Shown: positions 1 through 9,482, counted from the stretch's first letter. The stretch: DNA of 64,000 nucleotides from Alteromonadales bacterium alter-6D02 (GCA_002835545.1 PIZK01000012.1:62001-126000); one strand, 5' to 3'. Notes: generated from the letters alone by a model not told the origin. A program made the numbers and translations.

Positions 1-99
1 GTATTCTTCATCATCGAGGTGGAAGGTAAGAAATTGTTGTGAGCCTTCCTGCATCCAATCATCACTTTTATTGGATGAACCTTGTGGGTTGGTGACCAT
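1..99 (-). CDS. cheW: CheW-like chemotaxis coupling protein, N-terminal fragment (cut by window edge)
   Basis: The reverse strand opens with an ATG at 97-99, preceded by a purine-rich AAGG about 10 bases upstream, and reads 33 codons off the left edge. The translated end, QFLTFHLDDEEY, matches the first beta strand of CheW proteins, which normally read like QFLTFxLGxExYGVDI. CheW links chemoreceptors to the histidine kinase CheA at the cell pole. Only the start is present, so the rest of the domain cannot be checked. It is divergent from a receiver/CheC cassette on the plus strand, which fits a chemotaxis locus. A CheV or other CheW-domain protein is possible. Confidence 0.7.
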   Translation of the reverse strand, partial: MVTNPQGSSNKSDDWMQEGSQQFLTFHLDDEEY

Positions 100-283
100 A
101 ATAAACCTTGCTTTTAGTGTTTGTTCTATTCAAACAATAAATTAAAAAAATCTCAATAGTTTCCTGTTGTATTCTACCATTTAATCTGACTATTATAGGA
201 TTTATGAACTACACTATTTAATATTATCAAGCTTTGACAAGGAAGGATGCTCTGTTGCATGTGTCTAAGCTACTCAAGTCAAT

Positions 284-664
284 ATGGATGTTTTTAATAT
301 GAGTTCAATAAAACACTTTTTAATTGTTGATGACAGTCGTTTAACCAGAATGATAATTGCTAAGATTGTCAGCGAACACTATCAACAATGGCAAATCTCA
401 CATGCTCACGATGCCCAATCTGCTGTTGAGATGGTGAAGTCTCAGAGTTTTGATTTTATTTCACTTGATCACAACATGCCCGACGTAACGGGATTAACCA
501 TTCTCCCCGATATACAGCACCATCAGCCTAATGCTCATATTGGTGTTTTTACCGCGAATATACAGCGAGTCATGCGACAGCGTGTAGCATCACACGGAGT
601 GTCTTTTTATCCTAAACCAATTAATGAAGCCATGGTGCTTCGTTTTATTGGGGAGGCGAACTAA
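284..664 (+). CDS. Stand-alone response regulator receiver (CheY-like)
   Basis: A 126-residue protein that is a single receiver domain with no output domain. The acidic pair D16-D17, phospho-acceptor D62 (in SLDHNMP), the conserved T90 and K111 (in the PKP turn) are all visible, so it should be phosphorylatable. An inner ATG at 299 would give MSSIKHFLIVDDS, closer to the usual CheY N-terminus, so the start is uncertain by five codons; neither start has a strong ribosome binding site. The stop overlaps the ATG of the next gene by one base, implying translational coupling with the CheC-type phosphatase. It is likely an input to the downstream c-di-GMP enzyme or a phosphate sink, which is inference. 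Confidence 0.85.
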   Translation: MDVFNMSSIKHFLIVDDSRLTRMIIAKIVSEHYQQWQISHAHDAQSAVEMVKSQSFDFISLDHNMPDVTGLTILPDIQHHQPNAHIGVFTANIQRVMRQRVASHGVSFYPKPINEAMVLRFIGEAN

Positions 665-1287
665 TGAATCAAGCACTCCTGTCAGATGAACATAATGATA
701 CACTTTGTGAATTATTTAATATTGGTATGGGCCGTGCAGCTAACTCCCTAAGTGAGATGGTTCACGAAGAAGTGATTTTGTCAGTACCGCAATTAAATAC
801 AGTGAAGGCTAGCCCAACTTCATTGGCTCTTAGTTTAGGCCAAAGTCGATACTTGCATGCTATCGAGCAATGTTTTTCAGGGGATTTATCTGGGCAAGCC
901 TACTTAGTGTTCGATGACTTTAGTGGTGTTGACTTAGTTCGTCAGCTACTTGGTGAAAGCGCTATGTGTCAGGATCTTGGAGAGTTAGAGCAAGAAACGC
1001 TTACTGAGGTAGCGAATATCATTCTTAATGCTTGTTTTTGCTGTATAGCCGAGGTTTTGGAGTGCGATATTGAAAGTGATGTGCCCTTATTACTCAAAGG
1101 TACACCCAATGAGTTGTTCCATTTACAATTCTCTAATGCAGGGTTAGCGCCTTACTTATTAACAGTCTCCATGACATTTCAGTTACCCAGTAAGTCGATT
1201 AAGGGGCAAGTCTCAATTTTAATGGCGACAGAGTCATTACAAAAACTTATAAAAGAGCTTGAACGTTTTTCACTGATTTATACATAG
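664..1287 (+). CDS. CheC-family CheY-phosphate phosphatase
   Basis: A 207-residue cytoplasmic protein of the CheC/CheX/FliY class, which dephosphorylates receiver domains. Both halves of the pseudo-symmetric fold carry the family's acidic/Asn active-site signature: D12-x3-E16-x2-N19 (in DTLCELFNIG) and E111-x3-E115-x2-N118 (in ETLTEVANII). Two intact sites favour CheC over the single-site CheX. No flagellar switch (FliN/SpoA-like) domain is attached, so it is not FliY. It lies in a tight array with the receiver gene (one-base overlap) and the GGDEF-EAL gene (gap of three bases), so its most probable substrate is the neighbouring receiver. CheC usually partners with CheD, which is not seen in the window. 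Confidence 0.8.
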   Translation: MNQALLSDEHNDTLCELFNIGMGRAANSLSEMVHEEVILSVPQLNTVKASPTSLALSLGQSRYLHAIEQCFSGDLSGQAYLVFDDFSGVDLVRQLLGESAMCQDLGELEQETLTEVANIILNACFCCIAEVLECDIESDVPLLLKGTPNELFHLQFSNAGLAPYLLTVSMTFQLPSKSIKGQVSILMATESLQKLIKELERFSLIYT

Positions 1288-1290
1288 GCG

Positions 1291-3378
1291 ATGTATATGC
1301 TTGATAAAGAACAAACACTGTCAGATATTGTACTTAATAATGCTCAATGTGGCTTATTGATCATTGATAGTGATTATCTAGTAGTTGATTCCAATTCTTG
1401 GTTCTTAAACGCTGCGGGACTGTCTCCAGATGGTTGCCTTGGTGAGAAAATCTTTACTTTGTTTGCCTTTGAACAACCTAAAACACTTAAGCGAGTTATT
1501 GATCAAGCGTGTCAATATGGGATGGCTTCGGTTTTATCTAGCTCATTACACCCACGTTTATTTCCACTTAAAAACAGGCATCATCAGCCAATAGAACAAT
1601 TGTGCTTTGTAACCTCGATTAAGTATTCAGGCCGCCGCTTTTGCCTCATTCAAGTTCAAGATGTAACCGACCCAACGGCACGTGAAAAAAAGCTCAGACA
1701 CATTACCACTCAACTGGATAAATGCTCTCTAGCCTTAAAGTATAGTCCTAGCTCAGTCGCGATTTTTAACTCAGATGGTCTAATCGAGTTTATCAACCCA
1801 AAATTTAGTGAGATGACAGGGTTATCAGAATCTAAAATATTGAATATGAATTATTTTAGTTTGACCTGTATTAGTAGTTATCAGCTTGAGACAGAAGTTT
1901 GGGCATTACTAAGAGATGGACAGGAATGGGTTGGAGAGTGTTTAAAAAGAAATATAAATGGCCAAGAATATTGGACGCAAGATCATATTTATCCCATTCA
2001 AAGCCATGATGGCACTATTAGTCATTACGTGGCAGTACAAAATGATATCACTCAGCTTCGCAACATTACTCATGAGATTTCTTTTAAATCGACCCATGAT
2101 AGTTTAACCGGTCTCATTAACCGACAAGAATTTGAAAGGGTTGTTACTGCAACAGTAGCGCAGGCGGAGCTAGCAACCTCAAATTATTTAGTGTGTTTTT
2201 TAAATATTGATAAGTTTAAGTTAATCAATGACACCTGCGGCCATGCTGGAGGTGATGAACTTTTATACCAGTTTGCGACAATTTGCCAAAGCCATTTTGA
2301 TAAGAGCCATGTCATTGCTCGCCTTGGCGGAGATGAATTTGCTACTCTAATAACCTCTGATGACTCTGAGTCTGCGATTAGGCGAATGGAAGCTCTCATC
2401 GATACTATCGCTTCATTTAGATTTCGTTGGGGGGAGAGTGTTTTTAGTTTGGGAGTTAGCATCGGTTTGACGATTATCGATGAGACCATTAAAAATACAG
2501 ACGATGTCATTAAACAAGCGGAGAGTGCTTGTGATATTGCCAAAGATTTTGGTGGCAATAGGTTACATATTTATCAAGCTGATGATAAAGATTTAATTCA
2601 ACGACAAGGTGATACTTATTGGGCTGCAAAAGTCAATCAAGCACTGGAAGCCGACTCATTCGTATTATTCGCCCAGCCAATTATACCGCTGCAACAACAA
2701 GATAAAATAAGCTTTGAAGTGTTGGTTAGACTCAAAGATCAAAGTGGTCAGGTCATAGCACCTGGTTTGTTTTTGCCAGCGGCGGAGCGGTTTAATCTCT
2801 CCCATAAAATTGATAAATGGGTTATTGATCACACGTTAGATTGGTTAGCTAATCACGAGCACGAGCTATCCGAAATTGATCATTTGGCTATTAACTTATC
2901 GGGCTTAAGCTTAAATAATCACGTATTATTAGCACACATTATACAAGCGATAGAAGCTAGGAAGATTGAACCGTCAAAGATATCTTTTGAGATAACTGAA
3001 ACTGCAGCGATTGCTAACCTAGAACAAGCGCAACAGTTTATTGATGTCCTGCGTTGTTATGGTTGTAAATTCTCATTAGATGATTTCGGCAGTGGGTTGT
3101 CTTCATTTGCTTATTTAAAAAACCTCAAAGTCGACATATTAAAAATTGACGGAATGTTTGTTAAAGACATTTTAAATGATGTGATAGATGAAGCTATGGT
3201 CCGTTCCATTAATGATATTGGCCACGTTTGTGGCATGAAAACTATCGCTGAGTTTGTTGAGAATGCGCAAGTTAAGCAACGTTTAACAGAGATTGGAGTG
3301 GATTTTGGTCAGGGTTATGGCCTCGGTAAACCAATGCCTATCGACGACATATTACTGTCTAAACTCGATGTGGCATAG
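1291..3378 (+). CDS. PAS-GGDEF-EAL c-di-GMP turnover protein
   Basis: A 695-residue protein without a clear signal peptide or membrane segment. Domains in order: an N-terminal PAS-like region (about 8-120), a second PAS (about 140-260), a GGDEF diguanylate cyclase domain (about 265-425) and an EAL phosphodiesterase domain (about 440-690). The cyclase motif is canonical (GGDEF at 346-350), but no RxxD product-inhibition site is seen just upstream. The EAL signature is EVL at 476-478, and the downstream NLSG, EITE, DDFGSG, LKID, AEFVE and QGYG motifs are present, so both activities look possible. It starts three bases after the CheC-type gene. Its N-terminal sensor and the operon suggest that phosphorelay state is converted into c-di-GMP level; this is inference. 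Confidence 0.9.
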   Translation: MYMLDKEQTLSDIVLNNAQCGLLIIDSDYLVVDSNSWFLNAAGLSPDGCLGEKIFTLFAFEQPKTLKRVIDQACQYGMASVLSSSLHPRLFPLKNRHHQPIEQLCFVTSIKYSGRRFCLIQVQDVTDPTAREKKLRHITTQLDKCSLALKYSPSSVAIFNSDGLIEFINPKFSEMTGLSESKILNMNYFSLTCISSYQLETEVWALLRDGQEWVGECLKRNINGQEYWTQDHIYPIQSHDGTISHYVAVQNDITQLRNITHEISFKSTHDSLTGLINRQEFERVVTATVAQAELATSNYLVCFLNIDKFKLINDTCGHAGGDELLYQFATICQSHFDKSHVIARLGGDEFATLITSDDSESAIRRMEALIDTIASFRFRWGESVFSLGVSIGLTIIDETIKNTDDVIKQAESACDIAKDFGGNRLHIYQADDKDLIQRQGDTYWAAKVNQALEADSFVLFAQPIIPLQQQDKISFEVLVRLKDQSGQVIAPGLFLPAAERFNLSHKIDKWVIDHTLDWLANHEHELSEIDHLAINLSGLSLNNHVLLAHIIQAIEARKIEPSKISFEITETAAIANLEQAQQFIDVLRCYGCKFSLDDFGSGLSSFAYLKNLKVDILKIDGMFVKDILNDVIDEAMVRSINDIGHVCGMKTIAEFVENAQVKQRLTEIGVDFGQGYGLGKPMPIDDILLSKLDVA

Positions 3379-3517
3379 TGCGATACTATGTTGATGTCTG
3401 TTTCAGTTATCGTTCGTTGTTAATAGCGAACACTTTTGCCATAGACAACGCTTAATGTTGCATTGATGAGTGGTAGTGGATAATCTATCGCATCATGAGT
3501 TTCATCGAGAGATCGTT

Positions 3518-4285
3518 GTGTTTAAATTTTTTTCTCCTGCTCCAATTATTGAGCCTGATGTCAGTGATTGGATTTTCAGACAGTATGAGCAGCTATTTCA
3601 TGCCTTAGGAAAAGAAGCATTTATTAATTCTACCGAGTTAATTTTACCTACTAATGATTACTTCCCTGCAAAGGCAACATCGGCGAATGAATTGGCGTAT
3701 GAAAGCTTTAAAGCGGTACAGCAACATTTAGGGTTGGCTGCTTGGCCTTTAGATTTAGTTATTGTGCCAAAGCCGACAGGGTTAACGTTACCTCAATTAG
3801 AGTTTAACCAAGCGTTGTATGGCAAAGAATGTGTGGTAAAAACTAATTATAGTGAAAATAATCGTATTGCTATTCCTTTAACACCGCAAAGTTTTGGTAG
3901 TGCTCAAACTGCGGTTGCAAATATCGTCATGAGCCTCTGTGCTTCAGTGTATTATTATGCTCCTATTGAGCTAGAGCAAACCACTGAGTCTGCGCAGATT
4001 GAGTTATTAGCGACTTTCATGGGCTTTGGTTTGATGTTAGCTAATACGACTTATCAATTTCGTGGGGGTTGTGGAAGTTGTTATAACCCTCAAGCAAATA
4101 GGCACAATAGCTTGAGTGAGAATGAGATGGTTTTTTCACTCGCATTATTTTGTCAGTTAAAAGGGATACCAGAGCGCAAAGTGCTGTCTTTTCTTAAAGC
4201 TTACCTTAAAAGCCCTTATAAGAAGAGTGTAAAACTGATTAAACAATCGGAGCAGTTTCATTCCTTGGTGCAACAACTGAACTGA
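3518..4285 (+). CDS. Conserved protein of unknown function
   Basis: I recognise this as a conserved gammaproteobacterial type of protein but cannot assign a function. The frame opens at a GTG at 3470. A second GTG at 3518, preceded by GAGAGA with a five-base spacer, gives a 255-residue protein beginning MFKFFSPAP and is the better start. It is soluble, with no signal peptide. The C-terminal half holds a Gly/Cys patch (RGGCGSC), then YNPQANRHNSLSE and a helical tail ending in Lys-rich residues. It stands alone between the c-di-GMP gene and convergent rbgA. No catalytic motif is evident. Confidence 0.65.
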   Translation: MFKFFSPAPIIEPDVSDWIFRQYEQLFHALGKEAFINSTELILPTNDYFPAKATSANELAYESFKAVQQHLGLAAWPLDLVIVPKPTGLTLPQLEFNQALYGKECVVKTNYSENNRIAIPLTPQSFGSAQTAVANIVMSLCASVYYYAPIELEQTTESAQIELLATFMGFGLMLANTTYQFRGGCGSCYNPQANRHNSLSENEMVFSLALFCQLKGIPERKVLSFLKAYLKSPYKKSVKLIKQSEQFHSLVQQLN

Positions 4286-4327
4286 GAAAAGCGGCACGAA
4301 CAATGAATTGATAGCGCCACTATTATC

Positions 4328-4357
4328 AAGCGCTGCTAACGGCGGCGCTTCTTTTTT
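4328..4357 (+). terminator. Probable rho-independent terminator inside the 3' end of rbgA
   Basis: A GC-rich inverted repeat (AAGCGC at 4328-4333 and GCGCTT at 4345-4350) is followed by CTTTTTT, 42 bases after the stop of the upstream plus-strand gene. It overlaps the codons for the basic tail of the convergent RbgA, so part of the T-run is simply the reverse of its Lys codons. Confidence 0.4.
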
Positions 4358-5271
4358 GGTTTCTTCTTTTTCGTCTGTTCAGAGAGTGCCGCTTCTGCCA
4401 TTTTTTGTTCAACAATTTCTTGCTCAACGACAGCCATCTCAGGGGTTTCTAGACAGATATCACCGATCATCCCTTGACGGAATTCATGGAGTAATATCTC
4501 ACAGGTTTTGTGCATGTCTACGCGGCCGCCGGCGCGTTTAAAACCTCGTACAGCACCAATTTCTTCCACTAGCTCCCACTCTGTTTGAGGTAATTGTTCG
4601 AGTTTATAGCGTGCTTTTATCAACTCAGGGTAAGCTTGCATTAAATATTCAGCAGCGTATGAGGCAATATCTTCATATTCAAACGCTGTATCTTTAATGG
4701 CTCCAGTGATGGCTAAGCGATAACCACTGTGTTCATTGTGAACCTTAGGCCATAAGATCCCGGGGGTGTCACATAACACAATGCCATTTTTAAGGTTGAT
4801 ACGTTGCTGGCGTTTGGTTACGGCTGGTTCATTTCCTGTTTTGGCGATAATGCGCCCAGCAAGTATATTGATAATGGTTGATTTACCCACATTAGGTATT
4901 CCCATGATCAATGCGCGAATATCTTTACCTTGTTCGTCACGATGCGGAACAAGCTTACGACATAAATCAAGAATCTTATTCACTTGTGTAGGCTCACTAG
5001 CGGTGATAGCTAGCGAAGAAACGCCACGTTGTTGATCTAAATGCTCTTGCCATTGAGCGACGACAATGTCATCGGCTAAATCGCATTTATTCAGCACTTT
5101 AATTAAAGGCTTATCGCCCCGTAGCTCTTGAGCAAATGGATTTTCACTGGAATAGGGGATTCGAGCGTCAACCACTTCAATGATTATATCTATTTGTCCC
5201 ATTACCTCAGACATTTCTTTGCGGGCTTTATGCATATGCCCCGGGAACCATTGAATTGAGTTTCTACTCAT
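4336..5271 (-). CDS. Ribosome biogenesis GTPase RbgA/YlqF family
   Basis: A 311-residue circularly permuted GTPase, so the G motifs come in the order G4-G1-G3: NKCD (61-64), the P-loop GIPNVGKST (124-132) and DTPG (168-171). The N-terminus, with IQWFPGHMHKARKEM, is the hallmark of YlqF/RbgA proteins, which act in late assembly of the large ribosomal subunit. The C-terminus ends in a strongly basic tail (301-311, Lys/Arg run) likely to bind rRNA. The ATG start fits family length. It is a single gene, convergent with the upstream unknown and divergent from guanine deaminase. Confidence 0.92.
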   Translation of the reverse strand: MSRNSIQWFPGHMHKARKEMSEVMGQIDIIIEVVDARIPYSSENPFAQELRGDKPLIKVLNKCDLADDIVVAQWQEHLDQQRGVSSLAITASEPTQVNKILDLCRKLVPHRDEQGKDIRALIMGIPNVGKSTIINILAGRIIAKTGNEPAVTKRQQRINLKNGIVLCDTPGILWPKVHNEHSGYRLAITGAIKDTAFEYEDIASYAAEYLMQAYPELIKARYKLEQLPQTEWELVEEIGAVRGFKRAGGRVDMHKTCEILLHEFRQGMIGDICLETPEMAVVEQEIVEQKMAEAALSEQTKKKKPKKKRRR

Positions 5272-5477
5272 TTGTTTTCTAACCTTTTAATTTAAAACTA
5301 TCGATTTTATTTGCCCTTAGGCGAGTAATTCAATCGATTGTAAGCATGCGGACAATTTAATGGTGGCTAGTGTACTACATTCTGCTGTATTTGACTTGCT
5401 TGATGTGGTTTTTATCACAGACTTCCTCCGAATATCGGTCTAAGATCTATACTTTAAAGGTCAGTGTGCCTGAAACA

Positions 5478-6797
5478 ATGGATAGGTTAATGATTAAAGC
5501 ATTCCGTGGTGAATTACTTCACTTTTTGGCAGACCCAGCAAAGGGATCTTTGGAACAGAGTTATCAATATTTTACTGATGGTTTATTAGTAATTAAGGAT
5601 GGGTTGGTTGCGAGCGTTGGTGAGGCTTCAACACTTGCTGCCACATTAGAGCCTGATGTGGAGATAAAACATTACCCTCAAGGTTTAATTATTCCCGGTT
5701 TTATTGATACCCATGTCCACTATCCGCAAACTGAAATGATTGCATCTTATGGGGAACAACTATTAGAGTGGCTAGATAATTATACTTTTCCCGCTGAACG
5801 TGAGTTTTGTAATTTTGAACATGGCCAGCGTGTTGCACAGTTTTTTATTGAGCAGTTACTTGAGGCTGGCACGACAACTGCCTTAGTCTTTGGCACTGTT
5901 CATAAAGAATCAGTGGATGCATTTTTTTCAGTGGCGCAGCAACATAAACTTAGAATGATTTGTGGCAAAGTGTTAATGGATCAGAACTGTCCTGATTATC
6001 TACAAGATAGTGCTGAATCTGGCTATAACGACAGTAAAGCACTTATCGAAAAGTGGCATCAAGTTGACCGCTTACAATATGCGATAACCCCAAGATTTGC
6101 GCCAACCTGTTCTACTGAACAGTTACAAAAAGCTGGGCAACTGCTCGCTGAATACCCTAGTGTTTATTTACACACCCACCTGTCTGAAAATAAGGATGAA
6201 ATCGCGTGGGTTAAGCAGTTATTTCCAAATACCGATGGGTATTTGGATGTGTATGACCAAAGTCAGTTATTAGGTAAACGCAGTGTTTTTGCTCACGGTG
6301 TTCATTTACACGATAGCGAGTGTCAGCGGTTAGGGGAAACACATTCATCCATTGCATTCTGTCCAAGCTCTAATTTATTTCTAGGGAGTGGCTTATTCAA
6401 TTTAAAACAAGCACAACAATTTGATATTACTGTAGGTGTCGGTTCTGATATTGGGGCGGGTACAACATTTTCTATGTTAAGTACATTAAATGAAGGTTAT
6501 AAAACACAGCAGCTTCGGGGTGATAAACTAAGCCCTTTTCAGTCATTCTACCTTGCCACTTTAGGGGGGGCTAAAGCGCTTGACTTAGAAGGAACGATCG
6601 GAAACTTTACCACTGGCGCAGAGGCAGATTTTATCGTTCTTGATTACCATGCGACTCCTTTGATGTCTCGCCGTATGGAGCACTGTAAGACACTAACGGA
6701 AAAATTGTTTATCCTCAGTATGCTAGGTGATGAACGTCATGTTTTGGCTACCTACATTATGGGGGAATGTGTCTTTAATACCCAAGATAAAACTTAA
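5478..6797 (+). CDS. guaD: Guanine deaminase
   Basis: An amidohydrolase-superfamily enzyme converting guanine to xanthine and ammonia in the cytoplasm. Zinc-site and catalytic residues are visible: H79-x-H81 in DTHVHYPQ, H234 in HTHLSEN, H273 in FAHGVHL and D324 in GSDIGAG. HYPQ and LSEN are typical of guanine deaminases rather than of chlorohydrolases. The frame is open from a GTG at 5370, but that extension resembles nothing in the family. ATG 5478 gives 439 residues, the usual length; ATG 5490 is an alternative. A Tsx-like nucleoside channel follows 74 bases later, suggesting a purine scavenging pair. Confidence 0.93.
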   Translation: MDRLMIKAFRGELLHFLADPAKGSLEQSYQYFTDGLLVIKDGLVASVGEASTLAATLEPDVEIKHYPQGLIIPGFIDTHVHYPQTEMIASYGEQLLEWLDNYTFPAEREFCNFEHGQRVAQFFIEQLLEAGTTTALVFGTVHKESVDAFFSVAQQHKLRMICGKVLMDQNCPDYLQDSAESGYNDSKALIEKWHQVDRLQYAITPRFAPTCSTEQLQKAGQLLAEYPSVYLHTHLSENKDEIAWVKQLFPNTDGYLDVYDQSQLLGKRSVFAHGVHLHDSECQRLGETHSSIAFCPSSNLFLGSGLFNLKQAQQFDITVGVGSDIGAGTTFSMLSTLNEGYKTQQLRGDKLSPFQSFYLATLGGAKALDLEGTIGNFTTGAEADFIVLDYHATPLMSRRMEHCKTLTEKLFILSMLGDERHVLATYIMGECVFNTQDKT

Positions 6798-6871
6798 ATA
6801 CCAGCGTAGTCTATAATTAGATAGTTATTACAATAAGTTGGCTTATAGTTATCGATTAAGGGTGTTCTAAG

Positions 6872-7681
6872 ATGAGATTATTGACGTATATGCAAAGCGT
6901 TTCTTTTGGCTTGTTGTTCTTTACAACAATCACGCTGGGCGCCAATTGGAGTAATACTGAACTGCAAATTCAAACTGGTGGAGAGTTGAGCGTTCCCGGT
7001 GGTGGTGAGTCAACCGCTCACATTTTGACTTTTCAACACGCCAGTGCTTGGGACTATGGTGATAATTTCTTTTTTGTAGATCATACACGTTGGTCTGGTG
7101 GGCCTGGTGATGAAACGAGCGAATTTTATGGTGAGTGGTATTCACACTTTAGTTTAGGCGCAATCAGTGGCAAGAAATTGGGATTGGGACCTGTTAAAGA
7201 TATTGGTATTGTGGCTGGAATAAACTTAGCCCCCGAGGTGGATAGCTCTTGGTGGTTACCTGGGGTTCGGCTATCACTTGATTTGGACGGTTTTACGTTT
7301 GCCCAAGTGGACATCACCGCGTATTTGCATCAAGGCGGTGGTAATACAGATGCAGAACAATTTACCATTGTTGATGAAGAGTCGAGCTATATGATTGATT
7401 TTTCATGGGCTTATCCATTTAAACTAGGGGATTTAAATTGGAGCATTGAAGGGCATCTTGAGTATATCAATGGACGTGAGCAAGTTAACAATTTCCAAAA
7501 GATAGATTTGTCATCTTGGCTACTCTTTCAGCCTCAGTTGAGGTTAGATGTTGGCGACTTACTTATTGGAAAGCATGAACAGTTATTTTTTGGCGTAGAG
7601 TACCAATATTGGAAACATAAATTAGGCACAAAAAATCAAGATGATAATGCGCTCCAGCTATTGTTGGTCTGGCGTTTCTAA
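6872..7681 (+). CDS. Tsx/OmpK-like nucleoside-specific outer membrane channel
   Basis: A 269-residue protein with an N-terminal signal peptide (hydrophobic stretch to about residue 24), alternating beta-strand pattern and a terminal aromatic residue (LLLVWRF) typical of outer membrane barrels. The segment around WDYGDNFFFVDHTRW resembles the conserved region of the Tsx/OmpK channel family, which passes nucleosides across the outer membrane. Its position just behind guanine deaminase supports a role in nucleoside or nucleobase uptake. Assignment is by motif resemblance; a different small barrel remains possible. Confidence 0.7.
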   Translation: MRLLTYMQSVSFGLLFFTTITLGANWSNTELQIQTGGELSVPGGGESTAHILTFQHASAWDYGDNFFFVDHTRWSGGPGDETSEFYGEWYSHFSLGAISGKKLGLGPVKDIGIVAGINLAPEVDSSWWLPGVRLSLDLDGFTFAQVDITAYLHQGGGNTDAEQFTIVDEESSYMIDFSWAYPFKLGDLNWSIEGHLEYINGREQVNNFQKIDLSSWLLFQPQLRLDVGDLLIGKHEQLFFGVEYQYWKHKLGTKNQDDNALQLLLVWRF

Positions 7682-7724
7682 ACTGGGTGTCAAAACGATT
7701 AACCTCTTAACACCCATGATGAAT

Positions 7725-9482
7725 TTAGTGACCAGCACTTAACGCTGATGGGCGACGTGGGTCAGAAGCGCCATAAACACCTGTCGATGTTTTCATGATT
7801 GTTTGAGTACTGCCCATTGATGATTTAAGTTTGATTTGATGGCCTTTTTTACGTAATAAATCTACAGTATCTTTACTAATACCTTGTTCAATTCGTAAAA
7901 CATCTGGTAGCCATTGGTGGTGGATGCGTGGTGCAGCAGAGGCTTCAGCTATATTCATATTGTGATCGATAACATTAAGAATTAACTGTAGTGTCGTGGT
8001 GATTATACGTGAACCACCTGGACTGCCCGTGACGATGTACGGCTTATTATCTTTTAACACAATAGTGGGTGTCATAGAGCTCAAAGGGCGTTTATAAGGA
8101 GCCACTGCATTCGCTTCCCCCCCGATTAGGCCAAAACCATTAGGTGTACCGGGTTTTGCTGAAAAGTCATCCATTTCGTTATTGAGTAAAATGCCGGTCC
8201 CTTTAGCAACAAGCCCTGAACCATAGCTAAAGTTCAATGTATAAGTATTAGAAACGGCATTGCCAAACTTATCGACGACGCTAAAGTGTGTGGTTTCGTT
8301 ACTCTCAAAAGGTAACTTTTTAGTCGGAGATATCTCGCTGCTAGGCGTCGCTTTTTCAGGGTTAATTTGTTTCGCAAGTTGTTGGCCATAAGCGTCACTG
8401 GTTAAGCTTTTTGTCGGTACGTCAACAAAGTCAGGGTCACCTAAATAGTGGCTACGATCAGCATAAGCACGGCGCATCGCTTCGGTCATCACATGAATAG
8501 TGGCAGCTGAATTATGGCCCAGTGTACTTAGTGGGAAATGGGATAGTGTATTGAGCATTTGGATGATATGGATGCCACCAGAGGAAGGCGCAGGCATAGA
8601 AACAATTTTATGCCCTCTATACTCGCCTATGACAGGCGCTCGCTCAATGGCTCGATAAGCAGAAAAATCATCTAAGGTGATAATTCCTCCAGCTTGCTGA
8701 ACCGCTTCAATAATACGCTTAGCTGTTTCTCCTTGATAAAACCCTTGACTCCCTTGCGTCGAAATCTTAACTAGGCTTGCTGCCAAATCTTGTTGTATCA
8801 GCCGATCACCAGGCTCGAAAAATGATCCGTTGTCTTTGTTAAAAATTTCAACACTGCTTGGCCATTGTTGAAAACGGCGGTTCATTACTCGTAACGAATT
8901 GGCGAGATCGCTTGTCACTATGATGCCATCCTGAGCGAGTTTAATTGCCGGCTCCATTACTTGTTTACGACTCATTGTGCCGTACTTGGATAGTGCTAAT
9001 TCAAAACCCATGACTGTGCCCGGAATTCCCACGGCTAGTCCATGAGAACGTGAAAGCTTCTTAACAGGGTTTCCTTGTTCATCGAGGTACATATCACGAT
9101 GAGCTTGTTTGGGTGCCATTTCCCGATAGTCTATTGCGATTGTCCGCTGTTCTTTAGCTAGGTAAACCAGCATGAAACCACCTCCGCCAATGTTGCCAGC
9201 TCGAGGCAGAGTGACTGCTAATGCATATCCTACCGCCACTGCAGCATCAACAGCATTACCGCCTTGTTTTAAAATATCGACACCAATTTGGGTTGCTAGT
9301 GCTTCTTGGCTAGCGACCATACCATGTTGAGCCCAAACCGGGTGATGTCTGGCGTGGTGACTAAAAATAGCTTTATCTTGATCAAATTTTCGAGTGTTTG
9401 GATCTGCCATTAGCGGCATTGAAGAAAAACAACTAATAACCGCGACACAAAGCACGGCTTTCTTTAATAATGGCTTTAACAA
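7725..9482 (-). CDS. ggt: Gamma-glutamyltransferase (glutathione hydrolase)
   Basis: A 585-residue N-terminal-nucleophile hydrolase that cleaves the gamma-glutamyl bond of glutathione in the periplasm. A signal peptide covers about residues 1-26. The autoprocessing and catalytic threonine is T397, first residue of TTHFSVVD, which begins the small subunit. Downstream GSGLVAKGTGILLNNEMDDF and SSMTPTIV match the substrate-binding region, and PGGSRI is present. Length matches the E. coli enzyme. It is a single gene, with a gap of 74 bases to selO behind it. It may work with the 5-oxoprolinase at 46.5 kb in glutathione breakdown. Confidence 0.95.
   Translation of the reverse strand: MLKPLLKKAVLCVAVISCFSSMPLMADPNTRKFDQDKAIFSHHARHHPVWAQHGMVASQEALATQIGVDILKQGGNAVDAAVAVGYALAVTLPRAGNIGGGGFMLVYLAKEQRTIAIDYREMAPKQAHRDMYLDEQGNPVKKLSRSHGLAVGIPGTVMGFELALSKYGTMSRKQVMEPAIKLAQDGIIVTSDLANSLRVMNRRFQQWPSSVEIFNKDNGSFFEPGDRLIQQDLAASLVKISTQGSQGFYQGETAKRIIEAVQQAGGIITLDDFSAYRAIERAPVIGEYRGHKIVSMPAPSSGGIHIIQMLNTLSHFPLSTLGHNSAATIHVMTEAMRRAYADRSHYLGDPDFVDVPTKSLTSDAYGQQLAKQINPEKATPSSEISPTKKLPFESNETTHFSVVDKFGNAVSNTYTLNFSYGSGLVAKGTGILLNNEMDDFSAKPGTPNGFGLIGGEANAVAPYKRPLSSMTPTIVLKDNKPYIVTGSPGGSRIITTTLQLILNVIDHNMNIAEASAAPRIHHQWLPDVLRIEQGISKDTVDLLRKKGHQIKLKSSMGSTQTIMKTSTGVYGASDPRRPSALSAGH

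Noticed and set aside
4308-4541. 77-codon plus-strand frame antisense to rbgA
   Set aside because: Low-complexity shadow of the Lys/Arg tail of RbgA with no ribosome binding site.
7684-7716. TGGGTGT/ACACCCA repeat between the Tsx-like gene and ggt as terminator
   Set aside because: Only seven pairs with a 19-base loop and no T-run.
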